Source: Allobacillus halotolerans (GTDB taxonomy: Bacteria; Bacillota; Bacilli; Bacillales; Alkalibacillaceae). From it: 64,000 nucleotides of DNA. The DNA lies in assembly GCF_028743495.1 (NCBI RefSeq), contig NZ_CP117968.1; one strand, 5' to 3'. This document shows, piece by piece, positions 45,378 to 54,860 of this stretch. The translations under genes were made by a program, and so were the position numbers. The notes under the pieces are model-generated. The model was not told the origin of the DNA, did no database searches, and was given only the letters and a program-made list of their open reading frames with translations. How positions within the stretch are numbered: the first letter of the stretch is position 1; each line of letters starts with the position of its first letter.

Positions 45378-47093
45378 ATGAGTGAACAAGTGTTAAAAGC
45401 AGAGGCCGGACAACATAATTTAATGGACTATGCGGAGACGTATAATAATTTCGACTGGGAGGAAGCGAAAAAAGCATTCTCTTGGTATGAAACGGGCAAA
45501 GTGAATATGGCCTATGAAGCCATTGATCGCCATGCGGAAACGGCGGGAAAGAAAGACCAAGTGGCACTCTACTATGAGTCACCTGATCGAAAAGAATCTT
45601 ATACATTTGATCAATTAAAGAAAATGAGTAACCAATTTGCGAACGTTCTTCAAGAGCATGGGGTTCAGAAAGGTGACCGTGTGTTCATGTTTATGCCGAG
45701 ATCCCCAGAGTTTTACGCGAGCTTTTTTGGGATCTTAAAAGTGGGAGCGGTTGCAGGCCCGTTATTCGAGGCATTTATGGAGCAAGCAGTGAAGGACCGT
45801 TTAGAGGATAGTGAAGCGAGTGTGCTTGTGACGACACCCGATTTACTTGGTCGTGTACCTGAAAATGATTTGCCGAAATTAGAAAAGGTCGTATTGGTCG
45901 GTGAGAATGTAGAAGCCGATGGTCGCTATATTGATTATCACGAAGAAATGAAGCAGGCAAGCGAAGAATTTGATATTGAGTGGGTAGACTTAGAAGATGG
46001 CTTGGTGCTTCATTATACTTCCGGTTCAACAGGGAAGCCAAAAGGTGTTTATCATGTGCATTATGCGATGATTCAGCATTATCAGACGGGAAAATGGGTG
46101 CTTGATCTACAAGATGGTGATGTGTATTGGTGTACCGCAGATCCAGGATGGGTAACCGGCACGAGTTATGGAATCTTTGCACCTTGGTTAAATGGGGTTA
46201 CCAATGTGGTTGTCGGTGGACGCTTCAGTCCAGATGCTTGGTACGGTGCACTTGACCGTTATAATGTGACTGTTTGGTATTCAGCACCGACCGCATTTCG
46301 TAAGTTGATGAGTGCTGGGAAAGATGAGATTGAGAAGCATGATTTATCCAGCCTACGTCATATCATGAGTGTCGGAGAACCATTAAACCCAGAAGTCATT
46401 CACTGGGGAATGAAAGCGTTTGACTTACGGATCCACGATACTTGGTGGATGACAGAAACCGGTGCACAGCTAATCTGTAACTATCCAACCGTTGATATTC
46501 GACCAGGATCAATGGGAAAACCAATTCCAGGTGTGACAGCATCCATCGTCGATGATCAAGGAAATGAGTTGCCACCGAACCAAATGGGCAATTTAGCCAT
46601 TAGAGAAGGTTGGCCGGCGATGATGCGTAAAATCTTGAATCGCCCTGAGAAATATCAAAGTTACTTTGTTAACGGATGGTATGTTTCTGGCGATAGTGCT
46701 TACCGGGACGAAGACGGTTACTTCTGGTTCCAAGGCCGTGTTGATGATGTCATTAATACGTCCGGTGAACGAGTCGGTCCGTTTGAAGTCGAAAGTAAGC
46801 TAATTGAACATGAAGCGGTCGCTGAAGCAGGTGTGATCGGTAAACCGCATCCTGAACGAGGTGAAATCGTCAAAGCCTTTATTTCATTGAACGAGGGTTA
46901 TGAAGAATCCGATGAATTATTGGAAGACATTCGCCAATTCGTCAAAACAGGCTTGAGTGCTCATGCTGCGCCACGGGAAGTTGAAATCAGTAACAAGATT
47001 CCAAAAACCCGAAGCGGTAAAATCATGCGTCGTCTGTTGAAGGCACGTGAGCTCGGTTTACCTGAAGGGGATACGTCTACATTGGAATATTAA
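45378..47093 (+). CDS. acsA: acetyl-CoA synthetase
   Basis: Activates acetate to acetyl-CoA through an acetyl-adenylate. The adenylation core has HYTSGSTGKPKG, TWWMTETGAQ and the YVSGDSAYRDEDGYFWFQGR block. The C-terminal lysine that is acetylated to switch the enzyme off is in the segment KTRSGKIMRR. 571 residues, as in B. subtilis AcsA. Start behind AAGAGGTG. It is divergent from dppA across 221 bp, and a strong terminator follows. Confidence 0.94.
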   Translation: MSEQVLKAEAGQHNLMDYAETYNNFDWEEAKKAFSWYETGKVNMAYEAIDRHAETAGKKDQVALYYESPDRKESYTFDQLKKMSNQFANVLQEHGVQKGDRVFMFMPRSPEFYASFFGILKVGAVAGPLFEAFMEQAVKDRLEDSEASVLVTTPDLLGRVPENDLPKLEKVVLVGENVEADGRYIDYHEEMKQASEEFDIEWVDLEDGLVLHYTSGSTGKPKGVYHVHYAMIQHYQTGKWVLDLQDGDVYWCTADPGWVTGTSYGIFAPWLNGVTNVVVGGRFSPDAWYGALDRYNVTVWYSAPTAFRKLMSAGKDEIEKHDLSSLRHIMSVGEPLNPEVIHWGMKAFDLRIHDTWWMTETGAQLICNYPTVDIRPGSMGKPIPGVTASIVDDQGNELPPNQMGNLAIREGWPAMMRKILNRPEKYQSYFVNGWYVSGDSAYRDEDGYFWFQGRVDDVINTSGERVGPFEVESKLIEHEAVAEAGVIGKPHPERGEIVKAFISLNEGYEESDELLEDIRQFVKTGLSAHAAPREVEISNKIPKTRSGKIMRRLLKARELGLPEGDTSTLEY

Positions 47094-47103
47094 TTGATCA
47101 ACG

Positions 47104-47143
47104 AAACCCACTTTAGGCTGAATATGCCTGAAGTGGGTTTTTA
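47104..47143 (+). terminator. terminator of acsA
   Basis: AACCCACTT-AGGC pairs with GCCT-AAGTGGGTT, then TTTATT. A second hairpin, AGAACTTCC/GGAAGTTCT at 47164-47188, follows; otherwise the gap to the next gene holds nothing recognisable. Confidence 0.88.
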
Positions 47144-47328
47144 TTAGATGATCTATAAAAAATAGAACTTCCGATGATTGGAAGTTCTAATGATTAATTA
47201 TGTTCTTATTCCATTGATCTGGCTCCAATTCTGTCACAACTTAGTGCAACAAGCGCGCTTATTGTTGTTTTATGTTTACGTTAAATTAAAACTTATAGAG
47301 CAGTGGTCAGGGAAAATTAAAACTCTGT

Positions 47329-48075
47329 TCAAGGGAGACTTAACTTAGTCGTTCTTCCGCCATCCACAGTATACACCTGGCCTGTGATAAACCCAGCTTC
47401 ATCGGCTGCAAGAAATGCAACGAGCGCTGCTACTTCTTCGGGTGAACCTGTACGGCCAACTGGATGAATGCGTGCGATATCGCGTCGGAAAGCCTCTACA
47501 TCTGAATGGTTTTCAATCATATCATTGTTTAACTCCGTGTCGATCCAACCAGGTGCCACGGCATTGCAACGAATGCCTTCATGACCATGGTCTACTGCCA
47601 CCGAACGGGTCAGCCCATGAAGACCAGCTTTAGACGCACAATAAGCCGCATGCTGTGGATTGGCAGCTAGCCCCTCTGTCGATCCAGTATTGACTATACT
47701 ACCTTTCGTTTGGCGCAGGTAAGGCAACGCTGCTCGAATCATCAGGAAAGGAGCTGTCAGATTCACGTTAAGATTACGCTGCCAATCCTCAACGCTCATC
47801 TCTTCAATCGATGATTCTTGCATCATACCGGCATTGTTGATCACTACATCGAGTTGGCCTGTTCGGGCGATGACTTCTTTAACGATTCGCTCTGGTGAAT
47901 TTGGGTCCAAGAAATCTGCCTCAATCCAGTCAAACTCTTCATCCTTGCCGCGCTGTGCGGTAATTACAGTCGCTCCTTCGTCATGCAACCTGCGGGCGAT
48001 AGCTCGTCCAATTCCCGAACGCCCACCTGTAACTAGTGCCACTTTTTTTTCAAAACGCTTTATTTGTTTTGTCAT
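47329..48075 (-). CDS. short-chain dehydrogenase/reductase
   Basis: Classical SDR of 248 residues. The nucleotide-binding motif TGGRSGIG is near residue 16, NNAG near 82, the catalytic serine in NTGSTEG, the YCASK tyrosine-lysine pair, and a C-terminal GQVYTVDGG. The acidic residue after the second strand is not clear, so NAD versus NADP cannot be decided. The substrate is unknown; 3-oxoacyl-ACP, sugar or alcohol are all possible. It is a single gene with AAAGGGG before the start. Confidence 0.88.
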   Translation of the reverse strand: MTKQIKRFEKKVALVTGGRSGIGRAIARRLHDEGATVITAQRGKDEEFDWIEADFLDPNSPERIVKEVIARTGQLDVVINNAGMMQESSIEEMSVEDWQRNLNVNLTAPFLMIRAALPYLRQTKGSIVNTGSTEGLAANPQHAAYCASKAGLHGLTRSVAVDHGHEGIRCNAVAPGWIDTELNNDMIENHSDVEAFRRDIARIHPVGRTGSPEEVAALVAFLAADEAGFITGQVYTVDGGRTTKLSLP

Positions 48076-48150
48076 TAATGTACCCCTTTCTTCAATAAAT
48101 TGGCCCCATTATGAAACACCACTATGCCCGATTGTCGCCAGTGTATTCAG

Positions 48151-48540
48151 TTAATGTCTTTCAATAAGTATAAGATCATCGGAGGGTGTTAGATAATTTT
48201 TATTTCCTGTTGAAAAATCAGAACCATGACGTTTAATTTCTGCATATTGAACAACTTTATCTTCATAAAGAAAAACTAATAAATATATATCATCTCGAAG
48301 AAAGATATTACTTTTATCATTAAATTTTGTTCCTAGCTGTTCTTCAATGCCTTTCTCTGTACTATATGGCGTGAAAAGAAATGCTTTATCCCAGTCTTCG
48401 TTAGTAAGTGATTGGATCTTGATCTCACTTTTATTTTCATCTTTCACAATCGAATGAATGGAATCCTCTAAATCGGCATTACGCTGATTACATCCTACCA
48501 ATACAAGTAACAAAAGAATCAATACAGTTATCTTTTTCAA
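48151..48540 (-). CDS. small putative lipoprotein, unknown function
   Basis: 129 residues. A signal peptide with lipobox LVGC is followed by a soluble domain of mixed charge with no family I recognise. The start is TTG, 11 bp after AAAGGGG, which is long spacing and suggests low expression. It resembles the other small lipoproteins of the window only in its signal peptide. It shares the strand of the SDR gene 75 bp downstream. Confidence 0.65.
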   Translation of the reverse strand: MKKITVLILLLLVLVGCNQRNADLEDSIHSIVKDENKSEIKIQSLTNEDWDKAFLFTPYSTEKGIEEQLGTKFNDKSNIFLRDDIYLLVFLYEDKVVQYAEIKRHGSDFSTGNKNYLTPSDDLILIERH

Positions 48541-48792
48541 ATATATTCAAACCCCTTTTAAACCATTTGAACGTTTGCCGCATATAACAATCCAGTCCAA
48601 TTTAGCCTGATTGTCGTTCGCCAATTCATTTCATTTTAGTTTATCACAGTTTATTGAATTTTAAATAAATTATTCAAGTCTTAATAGGCATAAAAACCAA
48701 TTTTAACACCAAAAACCGTTGGATTCTGTCGATTAAAAGGAGTATGCTAATGAATAGAAACAAACGAAGTATGCAGTCAGGAGGAAGTTGTT

Positions 48793-50079
48793 TTGTTTTC
48801 GATTATTCAATGGTTTGTGTTTTTATTAGCGAATGCCGTCGCGATTCCCATCGTGATCGGTCCTTTATTCGATATGAGTTCAATAGAAGTCATGCAATTA
48901 ATGCAACGGACATTCTTCATCATGGGTGTTGCTTGTTTTCTGCAAGGATGGATTGGTCATAAAATGCCGATCGTTGATGGTCCTGCAGGTATTTGGGTCA
49001 GTACATTTGCAGTTTTTGCAGGGACGATTTCAACTGCAACTGGCTCGGCTGAAAATTCATTACGATTACTCGAAATGGCCATGATTTTAACGGGCATTTT
49101 TTTAATGCTATTTGGTCTGTTCAAGATTTCCGGAAAAATTATCTCCATTTTCACCCCTCTTGTGACAGGTGTCTTTTTAACTTTATTGACTGTTCAACTG
49201 GGTGGCACGTTTCTGCAAGGAATGACGGGTGTTGCTGAATATGCTGTTATTCAAATTGATGCAACAATTGTTAGCTTTATCACATTTATTCTAGTGTTGG
49301 TATTGTCGTTGTTTTCACACGGGTGGAAGAAGAGTTATGCTGTTTTGATCGGAATTGTAGTTGGATGGGTCGTATATGAACTTTTTATTGGGACAAGCTC
49401 CGAACGGCCGAATGGTCTGCAGACGATCTCGGCACCTGAATGGTTTGCTTGGGGAACGCCGATTTGGGATTGGAGTCTCATACCGATCGCACTCTTAACA
49501 GCTGTCATTTTACTTTCAAATATTGTCGCAGCGCTTTCTGCCGTTACAGATGTAAGAGAAGAAAAAGCGAGAGTTTCTTATGGGGATATGAACCGGTCTA
49601 GCTTTACATTAGGAGTAAACCATGGGATATCAGGAATTTTCTCAGGTATTGCCGTCATTACTTTGGCCTCTTCAGCAGGGTTTTTAAAATTAACCGGTGA
49701 AAAAAGAATTCGACCATTCTTGATTGCTTCGGCTGTACTAATATTAGCTTCCTTTTTTCCGAGCATGATTTATTACCTAGCACAAATTCCAGCTCCAATT
49801 GCGAATGCGGCCTTACTAGCTACTTTTGTTGAGTTGATGGGCTTAGGAATTAAAAACTTATTTTCAAATCGATTGGATGACCGAAATACGACAATTATTA
49901 CGGTTTCCTTATTAATCGGCTCAGGATTAATGTTCTTCCCAGCGGATAGTTTTTCAGGATTGTCTGATATGGTGCGACAAGTCGTCAGCAACGGGTTATT
50001 AGTCGGAACTGCTATCGCTGTTATTTTAGAGTTAATTTGGAAAAGACCTGAACAGCCAGCCGAAATTAACGAAGCATAA
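48793..50079 (+). CDS. nucleobase permease (uracil/xanthine, NCS2 family)
   Basis: 428 residues with about 12-14 hydrophobic segments. It shows NCS2 features: the opening QWFVFLLANAVAIPIVIGP, the GPAGIWVS block, and SRPN-like helix-10 surroundings at VNHGISGIFSGI. It imports a purine or pyrimidine base with a cation; the substrate cannot be fixed by eye. The start is TTG, 8 bp after AGGAGG. I found no purine riboswitch in the 250 bp upstream, which hold nothing else recognisable. Confidence 0.82.
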   Translation: MFSIIQWFVFLLANAVAIPIVIGPLFDMSSIEVMQLMQRTFFIMGVACFLQGWIGHKMPIVDGPAGIWVSTFAVFAGTISTATGSAENSLRLLEMAMILTGIFLMLFGLFKISGKIISIFTPLVTGVFLTLLTVQLGGTFLQGMTGVAEYAVIQIDATIVSFITFILVLVLSLFSHGWKKSYAVLIGIVVGWVVYELFIGTSSERPNGLQTISAPEWFAWGTPIWDWSLIPIALLTAVILLSNIVAALSAVTDVREEKARVSYGDMNRSSFTLGVNHGISGIFSGIAVITLASSAGFLKLTGEKRIRPFLIASAVLILASFFPSMIYYLAQIPAPIANAALLATFVELMGLGIKNLFSNRLDDRNTTIITVSLLIGSGLMFFPADSFSGLSDMVRQVVSNGLLVGTAIAVILELIWKRPEQPAEINEA

Positions 50080-50164
50080 TCATCCGTGATGTTTGAGTAG
50101 ATGCTCATGTGGGAAACTTGTTTAATGTAGGCATAATCCTATATTTCAGAGGAGGATGTTTTAA

Positions 50165-50686
50165 ATGAGTAAAAAAATCGCATGTGTAATCACTGATTTA
50201 TTCGAGGACATTGAATATACAGAGCCTGTAAATGCATTTAAGGACGCAGGCCATGAAGTGGTAACGATTGAAAAAGAAAAAGGGAAAGTCGTACAAGGAA
50301 AACAAGGTGAAGCTGAAGTAGAAATCGATGCTTCCATTGATGATGTGAAACCGGAAGACTTTGATGCATTGTTTATTCCAGGTGGATTTTCACCTGACCA
50401 ATTACGTGCAGATGATCGATTTGTTGAATTCGTCAAACCATTTATGGCGGATAAAGATAAACCAGTTTTAGCTATTTGCCACGGACCACAATTATTAATC
50501 ACAGCGAAGACGTTAGAAGGTCGTATGGCAACAGGGTATAAATCCATCGCACAAGATATGATTTATGCTGGTGCTAATTTCAAAGATGAAGAAGTCGTCG
50601 TTTGTCATAACGATCTTGTTACAAGCCGTAATCCAAACGATATTCCGGCATTCAACCGTGAATCGTTGAAGGTATTAAATGGCTAA
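50165..50686 (+). CDS. DJ-1/PfpI family protein
   Basis: 173-residue class I glutamine-amidotransferase-like protein of the general-stress type (B. subtilis YfkM/YraA group). The nucleophile elbow AICHGPQLL holds the cysteine and adjacent histidine, and IPGGFSPDQLR provides the conserved glycine loop. The family includes peptidases and glyoxal-protein deglycases; the activity here is not certain. Start behind GAGGAGG, following the permease by 85 bp. Confidence 0.9.
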   Translation: MSKKIACVITDLFEDIEYTEPVNAFKDAGHEVVTIEKEKGKVVQGKQGEAEVEIDASIDDVKPEDFDALFIPGGFSPDQLRADDRFVEFVKPFMADKDKPVLAICHGPQLLITAKTLEGRMATGYKSIAQDMIYAGANFKDEEVVVCHNDLVTSRNPNDIPAFNRESLKVLNG

Positions 50687-50768
50687 TCATGAGTATCTTA
50701 AGTAGAGGTGTCCCATACGTGGGGCATCTTTATTTATACATACTCTTTTAAATAATGGGGTGAATTGA

Positions 50769-51533
50769 GTGATTGTAACGAAAACAGACCAGTTTTTTCG
50801 GTTGTTTACACAGCATGACCATGCAAAGGCAAGTGGAGAAATTGCAAAACATTGGCCGAGTGAATTATTTTTATCGGAACATTTACGAGAAGAAGTAGAA
50901 TTTGCCATTGAACAACATGACCGGGCTTGGATTCCTTTGGATGATCAGCCGACATGGAACAAAGATAAACAAGAACCACATTCCTTTATGAATTACCCAA
51001 AAGAAGTGAAAGTTGAGCATTACCAAAAGGGTGTGGAAGAAGTACGAAACGAGTCGAAATATGCTGGCTTACTTTGCAGTCATCATTACTTATCGTTTTT
51101 TGATCATTCATCAAATGACCCAACCATCCAGCGCTATATTTCCCAGGAAATAAAGAAAAATGAACGAATTAAAGAGGAACTTGGTGAACAATTTAATGAG
51201 CAAGCATTTGATTTTCACTTTCGTTTATTGCAGTTTTGTGACGATTTATCGTTATACTTCTGCCTGAATGAACCAGGAATCGACAAAGAGAATGAGACGG
51301 AAATGTTTAAACGTGGTTTTCGTCAACAATTCGAAGGTATAAAGGAAAAAATGGTGGCATATTGGGAGCAACCCGACTTCATTTTATTGAAAAGCGGACC
51401 ATTTGCAGAAACATTTTCATTAGAAATTCCTTATAAGAAAATCTCAAAAGCTGAGATTGACCAACACGGATTGAAACAAGCGTATGAAGCGGCGAAAACG
51501 AAGATGAGAGAAGCAAAAATCGAATCCGAATAA
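50769..51533 (+). CDS. DUF3891 family protein
   Basis: 254 residues, soluble and histidine-rich. Conserved features of DUF3891 are visible: HDHAKASGEIAKHW near the start, AIEQHDRAWIPLD, and SHHYLSFF, followed by a helical part. The spaced His/Asp residues suggest a metal centre of the HD type, but no activity is known. The GTG start has GGGGTG upstream. It follows the PfpI gene by 82 bp and is closed by a bidirectional terminator. Confidence 0.82.
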   Translation: MIVTKTDQFFRLFTQHDHAKASGEIAKHWPSELFLSEHLREEVEFAIEQHDRAWIPLDDQPTWNKDKQEPHSFMNYPKEVKVEHYQKGVEEVRNESKYAGLLCSHHYLSFFDHSSNDPTIQRYISQEIKKNERIKEELGEQFNEQAFDFHFRLLQFCDDLSLYFCLNEPGIDKENETEMFKRGFRQQFEGIKEKMVAYWEQPDFILLKSGPFAETFSLEIPYKKISKAEIDQHGLKQAYEAAKTKMREAKIESE

Positions 51534-51558
51534 CGGTGTTGTGAAACGTAAGCATAAA

Positions 51559-51594
51559 AAAGCATCCAGACTTTCATTCCATCTGGATGCTTTA
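51559..51594. terminator. bidirectional terminator
   Basis: AAGCATCCAGA and TCTGGATGCTT form an 11-bp stem with A/T runs on both sides, between convergent genes. Confidence 0.88.
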
Positions 51595-51604
51595 AAAGGT
51601 TTCT

Positions 51605-52888
51605 CTATCTGTATTTAACGATTGCAAACTGATCTTGAAGCAACAACCAATTTTGTGGGAAAGCCAATCCGAGCTTCCAATAACTAATGCCTCTGAGTTT
51701 CAATTCTCTGATTAAATCAAACTTTGCTTGAATCGAACGAGCATCTTCAAACCAAACTACGTGTTCATTTCCTTCTACGTCCCAATAATTGAAAAACGGT
51801 GCCTGAGCCTCTTCATCGTATTGAATGGCCTGATTCATCGAACGAGCTAGCTGTACAGCTTGATTTGGACTAAGTGCGCGGGCATATTCACCGCCAGGTT
51901 CATAAGGAAGCGTCCAATCATAACCATAGAGATTTTGCCCAAGTAAAATTTTCTCGGCAGGCATTTCGGTAAGAGCATATTCAACAACTGCACGAACGGG
52001 ACCGATTGGACTGACAGCCATCGGCGGGCCACCACTGTATCCCCATTCGTAAGTCATTAACACGACCATATCAGCGATCTCGCCATGAGCTTTGTAATCG
52101 TGCGCCTCATACAATTGTCCAGGCTGGTCCGCCCTGTTTTTCGGTGCTAATGCCGTGGATAGTAATAAATGATTGGCATGTAACCGTTTTTTAGCTCGAC
52201 GTAGAAAATCATTATAACTTTCCTTTAGTTCTGCAGGAAGGAATTCGAAATCAAAATGAACATCACGATAATTCATTTCCGTAGCTATTTGGATGATTTC
52301 ATCTAACAGCGTTGTTTGGACCGTATTATCGGTTAAGATCAGTCGCCCTAACTCCTCACTAAAAGCTCCTTCCTCCAAATTTGATATAACCATCATTAAA
52401 GATGCCCCGTTTGCTTCGGCAATAGCAGGAAAATCATCAATTGGTGGGGGATTCAATGTACCATCTCGATTGATCCGATAAGAAAACAGTGCCAAGTAAG
52501 TCAAGTACGGAGACTTTGAGCGAGCAGATTGTTGCAACTTTTCACTGACTACACCGCCGAATGGTTCGATGTAAGCATTGGAAACAATCGGTCGCTCAGC
52601 AGGTTTGGGAACTGCCAGTACCTGCCCGATTTGAAGTGGCGCCTCCAAACTTAAGTCATTATAGGCAGCGAGTGTTTGGTAGGTTGTATTTAATTTTTGT
52701 GCGATCAGATATAAACTTTCACCTGGTTGAACAGTATAAAAATCAATTGGAATCACTAATGCTTGCCCGACCACTAAGTCTTCTGGTTGGTCCAATTCAT
52801 TCGCTTGAACAATCAAATCAACAGAGGTTTGATAACGTTGAGAAAGTAAATAGACGGAGTCACCTCGAGAAACAGTATGGATGATCAA
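51605..52888 (-). CDS. sleL: spore germination lytic enzyme SleL (YaaH)
   Basis: N-acetylglucosaminidase that breaks cortex fragments during germination. Two LysM repeats (about residues 2-47 and 50-95) bind peptidoglycan. They are followed by a glycoside hydrolase 18 barrel with the catalytic acid in VHFDFEFL. There is no signal peptide, typical for a coat-located enzyme. 427 residues from a TTG behind GGGAG. It lies divergently before tadA, the same neighbourhood as B. subtilis yaaH. Confidence 0.93.
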   Translation of the reverse strand: MIIHTVSRGDSVYLLSQRYQTSVDLIVQANELDQPEDLVVGQALVIPIDFYTVQPGESLYLIAQKLNTTYQTLAAYNDLSLEAPLQIGQVLAVPKPAERPIVSNAYIEPFGGVVSEKLQQSARSKSPYLTYLALFSYRINRDGTLNPPPIDDFPAIAEANGASLMMVISNLEEGAFSEELGRLILTDNTVQTTLLDEIIQIATEMNYRDVHFDFEFLPAELKESYNDFLRRAKKRLHANHLLLSTALAPKNRADQPGQLYEAHDYKAHGEIADMVVLMTYEWGYSGGPPMAVSPIGPVRAVVEYALTEMPAEKILLGQNLYGYDWTLPYEPGGEYARALSPNQAVQLARSMNQAIQYDEEAQAPFFNYWDVEGNEHVVWFEDARSIQAKFDLIRELKLRGISYWKLGLAFPQNWLLLQDQFAIVKYR

Positions 52889-52995
52889 TCACGTACACTC
52901 CCTTTTGCACAGTATATGTTATATTTATGTGTACGAATAAAAGTTATGACTTGGAGATTCAGCCATCCGAAGGCTGAAAAAAGGAGTTGGCCGCG

Positions 52996-53466
52996 ATGGA
53001 TATTTATTGGATGGAAAAAGCAATCGAACAAGCGAAAAAAGCTGAAGCAATCAATGAAGTACCGATCGGGGCAGTGATTGTTCATGACGGAGAGGTAATC
53101 GGAAGGGGATATAATCGCCGGGAGACCGACCAACATAGTCAGGCGCATGCTGAAATGATGGCGATCTTGGAAGCCAATCAAACGATTGGGAGTTGGCGGT
53201 TGGAAAATTGCACGCTCTATGTGACACTTGAGCCTTGCCCAATGTGTGCTGGAGCTATTGTTCAATCGAGAATCCCACGAGTCGTCTATGGAGCTGCAGA
53301 TCCGAAAGCAGGATGTGCAGGCACATTACTGAATTTATTGGATGAAAAACGTTTTAACCATCAGTCGGAAGTCGTGCCAGGCGTGCTGCAAGAACAATGT
53401 GCGGAACTGTTGAAAACATTTTTTAAAAACTTAAGAAATCGAAAAAAGAAGAATGCGGATAAGTAA
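52996..53466 (+). CDS. tadA: tRNA-specific adenosine deaminase TadA
   Basis: Zinc enzyme that converts A34 to inosine in tRNA-Arg(ACG). The motif HAE (zinc histidine and proton-shuttle glutamate) is near residue 53 and PCPMC (two zinc cysteines) near residue 83. 156 residues from the ATG 9 bp after AAGGAG; the frame opens at a TTG three codons earlier. The basic tail is typical. It is followed by the SRP RNA gene, as in B. subtilis. Confidence 0.95.
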   Translation: MDIYWMEKAIEQAKKAEAINEVPIGAVIVHDGEVIGRGYNRRETDQHSQAHAEMMAILEANQTIGSWRLENCTLYVTLEPCPMCAGAIVQSRIPRVVYGAADPKAGCAGTLLNLLDEKRFNHQSEVVPGVLQEQCAELLKTFFKNLRNRKKKNADK

Positions 53467-53476
53467 GTTTTTCCGA

Positions 53477-53505
53477 TTGCATTTTTCCCCAAATCGCTAT
53501 ATACT
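53477..53505 (+). promoter_or_regulatory. promoter of the SRP RNA gene
   Basis: TTGCAT (53477-53482), a 17-bp spacer and TATACT (53500-53505). The start of transcription would fall at an inverted repeat GTGCACT (53511-53517) / AGTGCAC (53527-53533). Confidence 0.75.
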
Positions 53506-53540
53506 AGGTAGTGCACTTCAATTTGGAGTGCACGATATTT

Positions 53541-53818
53541 AAAACTTGCCGTGCTAGGTGGGGAGGTAGCGGTGCCCTGTAACCCACAATCCGCTATAGT
53601 GGGGCTGAATTCCCGTTCGAGGCCAGGTCATTGTATGGCCTGCCGCAAGGGAGCAGTGTTGACGCTTGGGTCCTGCGCAATAGAAACTCGCGAACCCTGT
53701 CAGGTCCGGAAGGAAGCAGCAGTAAGCGAACCCTTCTATGTGACGCAGGATCGCCTGGGCCGAGCTGCAAACTTGCGTAACGCATATGATGGCCTGGTCG
53801 ACAACGGGTGCACGGTGT
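53541..53818 (+). ncRNA. scr: signal recognition particle RNA (scRNA, large Bacillus type)
   Basis: About 275 nt. The 5' Alu domain has CTTGCCGTGCTAGGTGGGGA and GGTAGCGGTGCCCTGTA. The S-domain apical loop that binds Ffh is GTCAGGTCCGGAAGGAAGCAG, with the flanking GGGTCCTGCGCAATAG and GCAGGATCGCCTGGGC arms, and the 3' end is GGGTGCACGGTG. Ends are approximate. An open frame of about 100 codons across it is an artefact. Confidence 0.95.
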
Positions 53819-53834
53819 TACATACAAAATCAAT

Positions 53835-53861
53835 GCTTGCCTTCATAGGTGAGCTTTTTTT
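53835..53861 (+). terminator. terminator of the SRP RNA gene
   Basis: GCTTGCC pairs with GGTGAGC (with G-T pairs), followed by seven T. Confidence 0.75.
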
Positions 53862-53876
53862 ATAGGGTGAATGTCA

Positions 53877-54653
53877 ATGAGAGTCGGTTTAATCGGTGCA
53901 GGAACAATAGGTACGTATTTACTTGATGAGCTTTCCAGAAAAAATGATCAAGATATACGAATTACCAGTGTTTTCGTCCGTAATTTAGAAAAATATCAAC
54001 ATTTAGAAGAGCGGTATGGTGTACAATTGTACACATCTGTCGATGAATTTTTAGATTCATCAATCGACGTTGTTGTGGAAGCTGCAAATGTTCAAGCAGC
54101 TAGAGAAGTGCTTCCAGACATTGTGAGCGAGAAAGAAACCGTATTAATCAGTATTGGTGCACTAGCGGAAGAGAACTTCTTTAATAAAATAACAGAGATT
54201 ATCAATGAAAAGAATCATCGAGTTCACTTACCATCTGGAGCCATCGGTGGTTTAGACCTCATTGAAAATGTTACTGAAGCGGGAATCATCGATACTTTAT
54301 CTCTAGTCACAAGAAAACCAGCCCACACATTGTTGAGCGAACCGACCGATGAAACGAAGACGGTGTTTGAAGGGAACGCGGCGGAAGCAATTGAACAATA
54401 TCCTAAAAATATCAATGTATCCATCGCATTGGCACTGGCTGGAGTCGGCTTACAACAAACAAAAGTGACTCTATTAGCTGATCCAAATTTGGATAAAAAC
54501 ATCCATTCCATCCAAGTAAGTGGTGATTTTGGTACAGCTTCGTTTGAAATTAGCAATAATCCATTTCCATCAAACAAAAATACAAGTTACCTAGCTGCTG
54601 TAAGCGTCCTTGGTACATTAAAGAAAATGACCAAAAGAATCAATATTGGTTAA
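53877..54653 (+). CDS. nadX: L-aspartate dehydrogenase (NadX family)
   Basis: Oxidises L-aspartate to iminoaspartate with NAD(P), an alternative first step of NAD synthesis. The Rossmann motif GLIGAGTIGTYL is at the N-terminus, VVVEAANVQAAREVLP marks the cofactor domain, and LPSGAIGGLDLIEN plus the NVSIALALAGVG block match the family. 258 residues from the second ATG, 7 bp after AGGGTG; the first ATG two codons earlier abuts that site. Placed between the SRP RNA gene and dnaX, where I recall no gene in B. subtilis. Confidence 0.88.
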   Translation: MRVGLIGAGTIGTYLLDELSRKNDQDIRITSVFVRNLEKYQHLEERYGVQLYTSVDEFLDSSIDVVVEAANVQAAREVLPDIVSEKETVLISIGALAEENFFNKITEIINEKNHRVHLPSGAIGGLDLIENVTEAGIIDTLSLVTRKPAHTLLSEPTDETKTVFEGNAAEAIEQYPKNINVSIALALAGVGLQQTKVTLLADPNLDKNIHSIQVSGDFGTASFEISNNPFPSNKNTSYLAAVSVLGTLKKMTKRINIG

Positions 54654-54706
54654 AGCTTGAAAATATTCAATAGAAAACAGCGAACGAAAAATATGTTCAT
54701 AGAAAA

Positions 54707-54747
54707 GGAGCGTCCAGGCGGAATCCAAACCGGATGCTCTTTTTTTG
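54707..54747 (+). terminator. terminator of nadX
   Basis: GAGCGTCC and GGATGCTC form the stem, followed by a T-run. Confidence 0.85.
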
Positions 54748-54860
54748 GCTTATTATTGAAGAGAATACCGTATGATTAAGAAAATAGACGATATTAAAAT
54801 CCTATCCGATTGACGTAAAATCGGTTATAATAAAGAGAGAATTTTAAAGGAGAAAAGCTC

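Noticed and set aside
48541..48792. Purine riboswitch upstream of the nucleobase permease
   Set aside because: No three-way junction core or conserved purine-aptamer bases could be found by eye.
48744..48962. Small protein overlapping the permease start
   Set aside because: A frame-shifted shadow of the permease; the TTG start with AGGAGG belongs to the permease frame.
53551..53865. A 104-codon frame over the SRP RNA
   Set aside because: The sequence is explained by the conserved RNA.
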